Shown: one piece after another, positions 54,026 through 64,000 of the stretch
Numbering within the stretch: position 1 is the first letter of the stretch
Layout: the number at the start of each line of letters is the position of its first letter
DNA from: Serendipita indica DSM 11827
Taxonomy: Eukaryota > Basidiomycota > Agaricomycetes > Sebacinales > Serendipitaceae
NCBI GenBank assembly: GCA_910890315.1
Contig: CAJVGD010000001.1
Coordinates: 1,674,001 to 1,738,000 of the forward strand
Length of the DNA: 64,000 nt
Reading direction: 5' to 3'
Notes under the pieces: model-generated
What the model was told of the DNA's origin: nothing
Seen by the model: only the letters and a program-made list of their open reading frames with translations
Database searches by the model: none
Made by a program: the position numbers and the translations under genes

Positions 54026-55040
54026 ATGCGTCCAATAATTTCAAGAATATCTAGAGAATTCTCTAGACGCTCTCTAGCACACACTGGCAGACGATTTATG
54101 AGCTTTCGACCCCAGGAGCTACCGGCAGCGACGCCCAGTGAGTATGCGCATCTCCGGTGGCTTTTTGAACTCACGGGACTATCCAGAGAAAAAAGTGACT
54201 CTGGCGCGGCTTGCCGAGATGCGCCGGAGGAACCTACCAATTAGCGTCTTGACGGCCTACGACTATCCAACTGGTCAACGCTGCGAGCTCGGAAACGTCG
54301 ATATCTGTCTCGTTGGAGACTCTGTGGCACAGGTCTGCCTCGGTTACGACAAGACGACCTCACTTACCCTCGACGAAATGCTCCACCATTGCCGAGCGGT
54401 CGCAAGAGCATGCAAGACGCCCCATCTCGTCGCGGATATGCCATTTGGAACCTATCACGTCTCCGTAGCAGACGCTATCCGCAACGCTGTCCGGCTCATC
54501 CAAGAGGGGAATGCGGAAAGTGTCAAGCTGGAAGGCGGTATGGATGTCGTTCCCATTGTCAAAGCACTCACAACGGCTGGGATTCCTGTCATGGCGCACA
54601 TAGGACTCATGCCCCAGCGTGCCGCCGCTCTGTCAGGGTATCGCGTCCAAGGTCGCGATGCCCAAGGTGCACTCTTGCTGTTACACGCAGCAAAGGCACT
54701 CCAAGACGCCGGAGCATATGGAATGGTTCTCGAGGCGATTCCTCACAAGCTCGCCTCGCTTATTACCGACACACTTTCGATCCCTACCATTGGGATTGGT
54801 GCCGGCAAAGGCTGTAGTGGCCAGGTCCTCGTCTGGGACGATGCAATGGGTAACTGGACTGGACATAAGGCAAAGTTTGTCCGCCGGTTTGCCAACCTTG
54901 GCGAAGTCGCGGCCCAAGGTGTTAATGACTACGTCTCCGCCGTCCAAAGCCGCGAATTCCCAGCGGAGGAACATACTTATGATATGCATACAGGAGAATG
55001 GGAAAAACTGTGCTCGTTGCTCGAGGAAGGATCTAGTTAA
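54026..55040 (+). CDS. panB: Ketopantoate hydroxymethyltransferase, probably mitochondrial
   Basis: This enzyme transfers a hydroxymethyl group from methylene-tetrahydrofolate to 2-oxoisovalerate, the first committed step to pantothenate and CoA. Exon 1 (54026-54137) encodes [20 protein letters not shown], rich in Arg/Ser and lacking acids apart from one Glu: a mitochondrial targeting leader. A 49-bp intron (GTGAGT..CTATCCAG) joins it to [20 protein letters not shown]. The barrel shows [30 protein letters not shown] (metal-binding Asp), [26 protein letters not shown] and [18 protein letters not shown]. All expected motifs are present. Its stop is just 35 bp before the rad18 ATG on the same strand. 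Confidence 0.95.
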
Positions 55041-55075
55041 TTAACATATCTTTAATCTTGGACTCGACCAATACC

Positions 55076-56501
55076 ATGGATGACGCCGACTTGTACTCTA
55101 TAACCGAACCTAATGACTTTTCAAACGATCAATTGATCAAACTTGATTCGAGTCTTCGTTGCAGCATCTGTAAAGATCTCATCACGTCTCCAATGATCAC
55201 CCCCTGTTCCCACTCATTTTGTAGCTTGGTAAACTTTCCATATATTCAGCTGCCTGGACTCTTTCTAAAGTATAGTACCTAGTGTATCCGCGAAAGTCTT
55301 ACAGTCGCGGCTGGAAAGTGTCCCGTGTGTCAAACCACCGTAACAGACGGCCAACTCAAGCGGAACACCATGCTTTCCGAAATCTCGGAAGCTTATAAGC
55401 AAACTCGGTATGCCTCAGCCGTATCTTTATCTTGATTTGGCCAACCTTTGCCACAGCGCACTACTTTTACGGCTCGAACTTCAATCGTTGCAGCCTCTGC
55501 TATCTCTATCGCGCAAAAGACGTCGCTCGGATACGTCGATGGAGAGTGTCGCCACTACCTCCAAAGTTCCCAGGCTTGATCATCGATCTTCATCCGGTGC
55601 TGGCTCAAGCAAGGGAATTCAGGCTACACCCACCAAGGCCAAGGGTATGCATTGGTTAAAATACATTATTCTGACGCTGAAGCTATCTCAGGACGAACGA
55701 TGGTTTCCTGCCCAGTGTGCGACGATATAGTGGACTCGGAGTACATCAACCTGCATCTGGATAAAAATTGCAAGCTTGATCAGGAAGATATAGAAGAGAT
55801 TCAAAGGGCTTCAGAAGCGACAAAACCTTCGAACGGACAAGCAAAGGCTTGGGCGAATGTCTTTGGTTCGAGGTACGGCTTGTTCACGTCGGTCACGCAA
55901 TCAATCTAATGACATAATAGCAAGAAAGGAAAGCTAAATCAAGCGGACGAGATACCCAGCAGAAGGATACCCAAGATGAACTATGACCTCAAGTCTTTGA
56001 AACAGCTTCGAGATTTGATAGCTGTTGGTTCTTTGCTGGCTATGCTACCAGAACTGACAGAGAATAGGACATTGGCCTGAGTGATAAGGGGGAGCTCGCC
56101 CAGCTCAAGCTTCGACACGAACGATGGGTGAACCTATGGAATGCGGAGGTAGATGCCACAAACCCTCGAACAAAGTCGCAGCTTCTCAAAGAAATGGCAG
56201 AATGGCAAGTTCGCTGACACCTCTGTCTGGCCTAGTGCTGATTGACTGAGAAGGGAAAAGGGCCGGCTGAAAGCGAAGCCACCTCCGAAAGTCGATGATG
56301 CCCAGGAGTGGCTGGTGGGTTCGTGTTCACCTCTGATTTGTCTTGACAGCCGTCACAGGAAAATAATAAAGCCAATTCGACCAGCTCGTTTCAAGCGCCA
56401 AGGCAACATCAAAGAAGCATGCGGCGGACGGAGCAAATGGAAATGGTTCGAACGGCGAGATCATCGAGATTACATCTTCTTCTCCGCCGACAGAACGCTA
56501 A
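55076..56501 (+). CDS. rad18: Postreplication-repair E3 ubiquitin ligase Rad18
   Basis: Rad18 with Rad6 monoubiquitinates PCNA at stalled forks. The start [15 protein letters not shown] leads to a RING finger split by an intron: [20 protein letters not shown] then [18 protein letters not shown] Ser/Arg-rich linker ([15 protein letters not shown]) is followed by a UBZ4-type zinc finger [20 protein letters not shown], with Cys-Cys-His and a following Cys. A SAP domain [27 protein letters not shown] and a helical C-terminus [20 protein letters not shown] come next. The last exon is hard to join: the best family match ([16 protein letters not shown], then [15 protein letters not shown], stop at 56499) needs an unusual acceptor after AATAAAG near 56370. 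The boundary is therefore uncertain, but the gene identity is clear. Confidence 0.88.
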
Positions 56502-56639
56502 CGTCGGCGGCGGTTTCGACGAATTTTGATATCTTGGACGTAGATTTGTATCGCATATCTAATTGGTGTAGCCCCAGCTTGCATTCTCCAAAGGCCTTGC
56601 TGAAGCTTGCTCTCCGCCACTCCCTGCATTTGTTCCACA

Positions 56640-57309
56640 ATGCTCGCTCGTAGAACATATATCCTTCTAATCTCTTCTGTGTCCATTCTTATCGCATTCT
56701 TCAACATCTTCTCAATAGTCTTGGCCAATCTCGCGAGTCTCCATCAACGAGTCGCAGAAACGCACGTCCGCGTCGCATTCTTCAATCATACTGCGTCTTC
56801 TGGGCGGTACATCGAGACTAGGAGACAGCTTGGACTCACAGAGCGTCTTGTATTCAGGGCAGAACCAGCACCATCGACAAGTTTGTTGCTCCCTACAATC
56901 TTCCCTGCATCGAGCGCGACGACTAGACCATTGCACCGACTCCTCAAAGGAAGTTATTCAAAAAGGCTTCGGTTCCCTCTCCTCAAACGTGCCACCGAGC
57001 TCACCGTTCTGGATGCTCAATGTCAAGTGCCAAAAGAAGACGACGCGTGGCCGACTCTTCGACTGACACAAGACTCGTCGTGGGAGTATTCAAACTCAAA
57101 GAAACAAATCCTCGAAACGTTTTCAATCTCTGCACAGCGCGATTTTGAGGAGGACGCCGCCCTAGAGCTCGCCAGACGGCAAAAACTTGCCGCGCGCAAC
57201 AGAAGAAAGATGAAAAAGAAGGTAAGAGACATATCCGTACGAGTATTTATACTGCTTGCTGACGAAAATCAATCTGAAGCAGAAGGTTTCACGCTCAAAC
57301 ACCTCATAA
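56640..57309 (+). CDS. Membrane-anchored basic protein, function unknown
   Basis: A long open frame starts at ATG 56640 with a hydrophobic segment (TYILLISSVSILIAFFNIFS) that would be an N-terminal signal-anchor. The polar body includes GRYIETRRQLGLTERLVF. The C-terminal third, KKQILETFSISAQRDFEEDA followed by LELARRQKLAARNRRKMKK, is charged, helical and the most protein-like part. A GTAAGA donor at 57222 and an acceptor at 57282 give a short last exon (VSRSNTS), about 202 residues in total. The antisense strand of the first half is also open and charged (EKMLKNAIRMDTEEIRRIYV), so the coding strand of that part is less sure. I do not recognise the family. It converges on prp3. Confidence 0.45.
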
Positions 57310-57399
57310 CATTTCTCTACCTTGTAGCCATATTATCACCATTCTGTATCCTTAGTCAGCACCAATGTGTGCACCCGCTCCTTTACACCACATACCCAA

Positions 57400-59487
57400 C
57401 TAATCTGCCATCAAGAGCTCCTCATCCGATGGCTTCCAATTCTTTACGCTGTCCCAAAAGTTGGCGAACTTGCTGCCGAGTTGTTCCCTCGCTAAATTGT
57501 CCGTCGGAGCCTTGATCGACTTGAAGCTATGGAACGTATGCTCCGAAATGCTGCCGTGCCACAAGACATCGCAGCGGTTATCAGCAAGCGACGATTCGTC
57601 TTGGGCGGCATCTCCGGATTTAGTCGTCTCCATTGCGCCCCCCTCATCTGCATCTTCTCCTTCCTCGTCTTCCTCTTTATCGCGCCGACGGGAAGGCTGC
57701 GTCCAGTCGATTCGATGTTCAAGTAGTCGAGTGTAGTGCTTCATACCCTTGCTACCACCCTCGACGTAAACAAGACACACGTTGGGATTGATGATACAGA
57801 TTCCAGTGAGGCCGTTTTGCTGTGCATTCTTGACCACTTTGAACTGGTGCGATGGATCGGTCAACTTCTTGATTCTACACACAGATTAGTATCTGAATGG
57901 TGCAAGAAAAGAGAGCGTACCTGAACAATGTACCATAAATCCCTTTCTTCTCATCCTCTAGTTTTTTCATTTCAAGCTTCTCATGGCGTTGCTCGGCTGT
58001 CAGCTTGCGCTCTTGGTTTGCCTTTTCGTGAGCATTCTTGCGCGCCTGCACATCTCTCCTGATCTTTGCCTCCAACTTTGTCGGATCCGTGACGGCGTCA
58101 TTGGTGAGAACGCGGACCATGTTTGAGATTCGGACTTTGGGAGGATCAGGGGGAATAAGGCCCATTCGAACACGATCCTGGTGATCCTGCAATTCTGCAG
58201 CACGCCGTTGCTTGCGAAGCTTCTTTTGCTCCTTGGTGGTGAGTTTGAGTGGTTTTGGAGCCAGCTTGTTCTTGTCCCCAGGAGGAGGCAGACGAATGGG
58301 GTTCTGAATATACTTGGTAATCGGCGAGCTTTCGTTGCGAATGTTCAAAGCATCTGAACCTTTCAGAACATCGTCATACGTCTTGTTTGGAAGCAAACTC
58401 CTATCCCACCATTCCGTTTCGGGTGGTGGTTCGCGCTATAGCCATAAATCATTGCATGTCCAAGTGATATGATGAAACACACCCTAAAACTACGCTCTAC
58501 CACATCAAAGTTACTCTCCAAGCCGGCCTTCTGTGCAGTGGCTGCTACGCGTTGCTTGAGAGCTTCGATTTGAGCCTATGCAGTATGTCAATACAAAGAA
58601 GGGATTTGATTAAAATTAAATACCTCGTTTCGCATCTGATTCGCTTTGGCGATGTACTTGCCCTTGGTGCTGAATTGCAGCTGCCGCCCAATGCGTTCCT
58701 TTGGTGCACCTTCGAATCCTTCATGAGGCATAGCACGACTTGTGTAAGGATTTGCCTTTATGGGCTCCAGCGACGTTGTCGTCGGCGCTGCGATGCGTGC
58801 ATTCGCCTTTGTCGATGCAAATTTGGGCGCCATGGGCTTATAGCGGTCCTTTTTTGATTGCGAAGGCTTTGCTGCCGTTGCTGCCGTCTCGAGAAGCAGT
58901 GGATGTGCCTTTGTCTTGAGACCAGTTCCTTGCGGGGCAGTCGGCTCCGCTATGACCACTTTCTTCTTTCCCATAGTCGGGGGCGGCTAAAAAGTTGAGT
59001 AGAAGAAACGTTAGTTCGAATCATATCCAATATGATGATGCTAGAGGAGTACGCACGATGTAAGGGTTGGCGCTCAGCTGCTGTTGCGTCGTGGCATTGG
59101 CTACACGGCGTTTGGCCTCTTCTACGCGTCGAGCGAGTTCTTCCCTATCTGGTAAAGATACAGAGCCCGCATTCGAAGAGTTTGCCACTGGTTTTGGTGG
59201 TAAACTGGGCGGAGGAGCAACTGGCTTGGTTACTGACGTTGCAGGTGTGATTCCAGCTTTTCCGAGACGCGCAGCAATTGCAGCTTTTGCTTTTGCTATC
59301 ATGTCTTCTGCCTAAATGGTGTACTCGTAAGTATCACGGCGCCTGGCGGTTGTAGCGGCCTTACATTCCCATCCCTGTGCGGCAGTGAGTCAGGTCCACA
59401 ACTCTAGCTACATAAATTTACTCACAGCTTTGGCTTCTTAGTGACTGATGCGTCCGCATTGTCTTCCAGTGGACGCTTCCTATCCAT
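57400..59487 (-). CDS. prp3: U4/U6 small nuclear ribonucleoprotein Prp3
   Basis: Prp3 holds U4/U6 in the tri-snRNP before spliceosome activation. The start at 59487 gives MDRKRPLEDNADASVTKKPK. Next come AEDMIAKAKAAIAARLGKAG-type helix, a Pro-rich stretch, and LARRVEEAKRRVANATTQQQ. The next exon has MGKKKVVIAEPTAPQGTGLK and GKYIAKANQMRNE. The conserved PRP3 domain follows: EWWDRSLLPNKTYDDVLKGS, ITKYIQNPIRLPPPGDKNKL, KLTTKEQKKLRKQRRAAELQ and RVRMGLIPPDPPKVRISNMV. The C-terminal DUF1115/ferredoxin-like domain has QNGLTGICIINPNVCLVYVE and GGSKGMKHYTRLLEHRIDW, and an acidic insert; it ends PSDEELLMAD. Domain order and length match the family. Together with prp8 this is the second tri-snRNP protein in the window. 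Confidence 0.95.
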
Positions 59488-59754
59488 AATGTCGAGGATG
59501 GGTTCAAGTGTCAGTGCCAGATGGGTCCTAACACGGCGTATTTATCCAGGACGCTGTCCATCGAAACATGTAAATTATAATGTACAGATCCAAGAGCAAG
59601 GTATGGGGCACCAGAATCTAATCGCTATCACTATCGAGTCGGCCCCCCTGGTATGCACCAGATGGACGACTGATGCCGGCGGAGAATGCAGCTCGAGCAC
59701 GAGAGCGCGTCCCACCAAGACCGTCCCAAGGGAGGCTACTCCTAACACGCTCAT

Positions 59755-62700
59755 CTAGCGATGAGCGGGATCTTCAATACTCGATGGTGCACCAAACAGC
59801 GGTCTCCTTTTAGGAAGATCCAATCCAGTAAGACTACCCTTGGTGGAAGTAGGACTGGGTGCACGGTTCGATTCTGCTCGAGGGGGAAATACTGCTGACA
59901 CACGTCGTGAAACAGGCTCTCGTTCTGGGCTGGCGGAACGATAGGACCTTGGAGGATTCTTTGGTATTCCGATACTGAGGCGAGATGTGGAAGGCTTGGG
60001 TGGGGCGGGTGGAAGACGCAAGTATCGCGCTCGGCTGTGATGCATAAGTAGAAAGCCTTGCCAGAAGAAGTGACGCACGCGACAGCCTTGAGAGCTATCT
60101 TTGACCTGTACTTTTCTTTCCATCTGGCGAATGCACGACCTAGCGAATAGTTAGATCGACCATAGATGGCATTCACTCCTCCACTTACCAACAAGTTTGC
60201 GCTGGTCGTGTTCTCTGGCCTCTTTGCGCTTCATTGCACCAGGCATAGCCGCCTTCCACTTTGCCCAAGCATGTGCTCGTAAGTAATAGGCACGAAAGCG
60301 GATTGCCGGTACCGACTTTCAACGGTCAGCGTGCGAAGCAGGATATTCTATCACCTACGGTGGTTCGAGCTTCCCAGAGACGGAACATCTTGAATAATAG
60401 GTTTGTCTGCGATAACATCAAAACATCCGACTCCTGCAGCTGGTTAGAATGTCTCGGGCATCAAGCATGGACCGTACAATTGGCTGAAGACTAATCTCCA
60501 AGAATTTGTCTCGCCATTTTTCAAGTGCTTGAAGCAATATGGCCTTCTTAAACTCTTCCTCTCTGACCAGAAGAGATCGCTGTCGCCGTGTTGCATGTCG
60601 CCATTGACCAAGGACACGGCGGATCAGGTCTTTGTACTGTTTGAGTATCCAATGCACAGAGAAAAGAGCCCATACCTTCTCTGCGGACATCTTGGAAACT
60701 TTGCATTAAGCTGGTATTCTCCCTATGCTGATCCAACGATCTCCTCCACTTGATAAAGAAGTGACTATGCTATGTCAATCAATGCTTTCAAATCACTTTA
60801 TACACTGACTGAAGGAGCTTTTCCTTGCGCGCTTGCAGGATACTGTACTCTCGATCTTTCAAGAAAACCACACGCAGGGTCCATGCCCTCAATGCCTCGC
60901 GTAGTATTCGCTTCTCTGTTTGGGATCATTTCTTCGTCGGGGGCTAGAGTGACTCACTGATTGCTGAGTAAGAAGCACAACCTCTCCCTTTCTCTTCAGG
61001 TTTCTCATCGCTTTCGCTTTGGAGGACCATCTCTTGATGATGACGCCAAGGCGATGATTGACAAACATTGCCAGTTTTCTTTCCGTTTGTTTGCGTTCAA
61101 ATGCCTCTCTCCATCTCTGCCAAACCATCCTCTCGAGAAAGATGCGACGAGCCAACTTGGCATTCTTGCCCGCTCGTGCATTCTGTTTCATCTTTGTTCG
61201 CCAGCGGATCAAAGTCATAGCCTTTTGGGTCGATTCATAGTATCGTCGGGCCCTTCTCTCCAAACGCATTTGAGAGGCTAACTCGAGGGCCCATTTCCTG
61301 GTATAGTCACCGAGCAGTCTACTGTCGTGCTGGTGTCGGAAGACCAGAGCCTGCTGCTGCATGTCGCGATGTTGCTGGAGTCGCGCAATCCACGCATCGA
61401 GTGCCTTGGACAATACACGGTGGTTCTGTATGATTAAACACTTTTGTAGGCGGGATTTTGTGAGCCATATATGAACGACGGCACGGACGAGAGGCTTGTT
61501 TTGATGTGCAATTGCTCGGCGTTCCATATACTGATGAATATTAGTAGTGATAAAGGAGTATGCATAGAACGAACCTGCAACCGAGCCCTTCTGCGAACCC
61601 ACTTCCGTAGAGTCTCACGAAGGATTCGAGCGTCACTAAAGCCTCCAGCTACGGAATAGATTTGACTTTTATAACGGTTAGCTGATGTCAGACAGCCTGA
61701 ACTGCTGCTCACGTCTTCTGCTGCCAGAATTGAAGATATTGCCACTGGATGCGTTCCGACTGCCGCTTCCTCAATAGGTTTGTGACAATCCTAAAGTGAG
61801 TTTGACGCTTCCAGGTTGCCAGTGCCTTTTCAATTACGACGGCATTGTTAATTTCCTTCAGCTTGTCTGCGTCGCGACTCAAGTCCGATAAACGCCGCAA
61901 CCGACTGCACCAAGTGATGAGAGACCGACGAAGAAGTCCTGCATCGTATTGACGTCCCGTGGAGCGAATCGTCTGGGCCTGTCTCCAATACTAGAACTTG
62001 TCAGTATAATAAGGGCTGGGTGCAAAATTCACCAGAAGGTATTGCTGTAGCAGTCGTTGCTGAACCTTGCTTTGCATGACCGTCATGAGACCTCGCATGT
62101 CCTTGGCCCATCTCTGTCGGCGTTTCTCCCATGCGCGACGCCTCCAAGTGAACAGAGCCGAGTTTAACACTCGCAAGCGATGCATGACAGAGGCCTTTTT
62201 GGTCTCTTTCATCGCAGCTTCCGCCTTGACTCGCCATATATTTAGGATAGATCGGAGTAAGAACTCAGTCCGGGCATTATCCAGTTGTGTAGACGTGGCT
62301 TCTACCCACTTGAGCCCTTTGATCCAGACGTCGAGACACCGAGCCATGAGAGACTCGCGTCGGAACAAGTCTGCATCTCGCTCCATTTCGATTATTCTCC
62401 ACGTCTCAGCATCATCTCTTGTCGACACTGGCTTCGAAGATGTTGAAGACAATCTTGGTGCGGTGGAACGGACGCCTGCTTGTTTGGATTTAACGTGTGT
62501 AGGTCGGTCAATCTCAATGGCATTTTCTTCGTATTTGGTGGTTGCTGATGAAGACCGACGATGGCCAGATTCCCGAAGGATAGAGGAGAGTCCTCGTGTA
62601 TTGGACGAGGAAGGTTGAGTGGATTCCGTCTGTGAATCGAGATAGTTTGTACGAGTCGCTTTTGGTTGTTTCGGTGTGACTAGAGCCTTATAACCTGGGG

Positions 62701-63164
62701 AAGTATTGTTCGTGGCCGAGCCAGCTTGCGAAGTGAAGGGTAAAAGCATCGTCTTCGTCGTCCTTGGGTTGGTACTTTCCGCCTTGTCTGATAGTCGAGC
62801 CTACAAACGACGAAGAGGAGTACCCGAAATGTTCTTTTACTATCCTCCATTTCTCGTGCCAGTTTTCCGCGCGAATCATACCCAGCTTCAACAGCAAGTT
62901 GTAGTAAAACTGGTCATCGGATGCACTTCGCCCACACTCTTCAAATTCGTCTTGATAAGCCTTGAATACTGGGACAAACGTCGTGACGGCTGGGTTAACC
63001 CGAGAAATGATTGCTTCTATGAACGACACTTCATCCGGCGCTAAGCCTTCGAAAGGGGCCAGGTTTGTATTCGATGAGGAATTAGAAAGTACCGAAGAGA
63101 CGCTCAAAGCGCCCTTGCGACCGGAACCATGTGTCTGCTCGTTGAGGGTTCTTCTGTTTGCCAT
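59755..63164 (-). CDS. sfi1: Sfi1-like centrin-binding spindle pole body protein
   Basis: Sfi1 forms a long helical filament coated with centrin that underlies spindle-pole-body duplication. The start MANRRTLNEQTHGSGRKGAL precedes an ordered N-terminal domain (APDEVSFIEAIISRVNPAVT; QFYYNLLLKLGMIRAENWHE). A Ser-rich linker follows, and then from about 62400 to 60120 comes a long array of Trp-containing helical repeats such as SLMARCLDVWIKGLKW, VLNSALFTWRRRAWEKRRQR, LIRWRTKMKQ, FLERMVWQRWREAFERKQTE and LEKWRDKFLEISL. The spacing (a W-R/K pair every ~25-35 residues) is the Sfi1 pattern. The C-terminus is Pro/Arg-rich and ends PSSIEDPAHR. About ten short introns are needed. The protein is roughly 900-950 residues. 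Confidence 0.88.
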
Positions 63165-63381
63165 CGGCGGTTTCTGAATGGGTGTCTGTGGAAGTCAATA
63201 AAGTCACTATTGTGGATCATACAAACTCACGTGCGAGGGGTATAGTATCGAGTCTTGTATGTCAGAGGCTTGCTTGTAAATGAGGCTCGCGAATGAACAT
63301 GGAGCACTCGCGTGGTGAAAATAGGCCCAAGTATTTGAAAGAGACTATACACGGTACGTTAGTTTCTAGTTGACAAATAAC
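63165..63381. promoter_or_regulatory. 217-bp divergent region between sfi1 and recQ
   Basis: The region lies head-to-head between sfi1 (start 63164) and the proposed recQ start (63382). It is the longest of the divergent spacers here. I see no TATA box; several short A/T-rich tracts are present. Confidence 0.4.
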
Positions 63382-64000
63382 ATGCAATCACTCGGAGGCG
63401 AATGCGGGCAGGGACAAAGTCTCAACCTTGGCCTGAACCACACGATGCCACAGGTTTCGGCGACCACAATGTCATCAGATGAACCCATATACTGTATTAA
63501 ACGGAGACGCCCTCCAAAATCCACCAAGGCACCCTATTGGACGATTCCTCCAGAAGGGAGCATCGTGAAGAAACCAAACATCGGCCTGGCGATCTCATAC
63601 AGGGCAAGCCAGTAGTACCAGTCTGAAGCCAAATGACGTAGTCTCTAGACTACTCCCCAATTCCCGGCCCTCCTGAGAATATTGAAGCGTGTCTTTGGCA
63701 AAAGTGATTTTCTTCCAAATCAGCCTCCGGCGATAAATGCAGCAATATCAGGGTAAAAACAAGAACTCTCAGCTGTGATCTCTAATAGCAGATAGTTATG
63801 ACCTCATTATGTCACTCCCCACAGGCGCGGGTAAATCTCTGTGCTACCAAGTATGTTCTAAACGACATCAAGGCATCCAATTGAGATCGTAGCTGCCAGC
63901 CTTGTATATTCCAAAACTTACAGTGGTCTTCTCGCCCACGGTTGCATTGATTGAGGATCAGATACGCAGTCTCCCTGTTGGATTAGCGGCAAGGTATGAT
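63382..64000 (+). CDS. RecQ-family DNA helicase, 5' part (runs off window)
   Basis: RecQ helicases unwind duplex, fork and recombination structures 3' to 5'. The likely first exon is 63382-63603 (MQSLGGECGQGQSLNLGLNH to AISYR), joined by a 45-bp GC-AG intron to exon 2 (63649-63752, TTPQFPALLRILKRVFGKSD). There the RecQ motif 0 reads FGKSDFLPNQPPAINAAISG with the invariant Gln. Exon 3 carries motif I, YDLIMSLPTGAGKSLCYQ, and exon 4 motif Ia, LPALYIPKLTVVFSPTVALI then EDQIRSLPVGLAA, ending at a GTATGA donor at the window edge. Everything beyond motif Ia is missing. The N-terminal exon before motif 0 has no known domain, so its start is less certain. It is divergent from sfi1, 217 bp apart. Confidence 0.85.
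63604..63648 (+). other. GC-AG intron in recQ
   Basis: Exon 1 ends SYR, then donor GCAAGC and acceptor GTCTCTAG; exon 2 begins TTPQFPALL in phase 0. GT dinucleotides nearby give the wrong phase or lie after an in-frame stop at 63613. Confidence 0.6.

Noticed and set aside
52279-57309. A biosynthetic cluster around GGPP synthase (with oxidoreductase and panB)
   Set aside because: No terpene cyclase, P450 or transporter is nearby. The neighbours are primary-metabolism and repair genes, so a terpenoid cluster is not supported.

Overview
This window looks like nuclear DNA of a filamentous basidiomycete (Agaricomycetes). The reasons are dense gene packing on both strands, many short introns (mostly 45-70 bp), compact intergenic spaces, and basidiomycete-type families: a DUF6593 protein, an F-box family with a long divergent C-terminal half, and small secreted/membrane proteins with a Ser-rich stalk. 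The F-box and stalk-protein families are ones I associate with Rhizoctonia/Ceratobasidium relatives, but that placement is inference. I saw no transposon, virus-like element, CRISPR array, rRNA or tRNA gene.

Layout. 1-5.8 kb: a Ser/Pro-rich coiled-coil protein and a PH-domain protein. 6-14.4 kb: the spliceosome core gene prp8 (minus), divergent from an F-box gene (14.5-16.3 kb). 16.4-19.2 kb: a tandem pair of paralogous single-pass membrane proteins. 19.8-24 kb: SDH flavoprotein sdh1, a mitochondrial RsfS/Atp25-like gene and shr3. 24.3-33.4 kb: msh2, the NEDD4-type E3 gene rsp5, and a TFIIB/Brf-like factor. 34.2-38.6 kb: a small Pro/Ala/Ser-rich protein, N-terminal glutamine amidohydrolase, a BTB protein and a DUF6593 protein. 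38.7-43.8 kb: a very large Ser/Pro-rich protein of unknown function. 44.2-52.5 kb: a ubiquitin-conjugating enzyme, bre2/ash2, a PhoD-like phosphatase and a Gfo/Idh/MocA oxidoreductase. 52.5-57.3 kb: GGPP synthase, ketopantoate hydroxymethyltransferase, rad18 and an unidentified membrane-anchored protein. 57.4-64 kb: prp3, sfi1, and the 5' part of a RecQ helicase running off the end.

The genes are mostly conserved housekeeping functions and do not form one pathway. Themes recur: two U4/U6.U5 tri-snRNP proteins (Prp8, Prp3); three DNA-repair genes (msh2, rad18, recQ); and several ubiquitin/N-degron genes (E2, Rsp5, Rad18, F-box, BTB, NTAQ1). I did not find a convincing new multi-gene system. 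The most notable signals are structural: seven head-to-head gene pairs, six separated by only about 61-131 bp between start codons; three introns best explained by GC-AG splice sites, 45-46 bp long; a frame break in one copy of the tandem membrane-protein pair; and an unrecognised N-terminal extension on the PhoD-like phosphatase. Exon boundaries were read by eye from frame continuity, splice consensus and family similarity.
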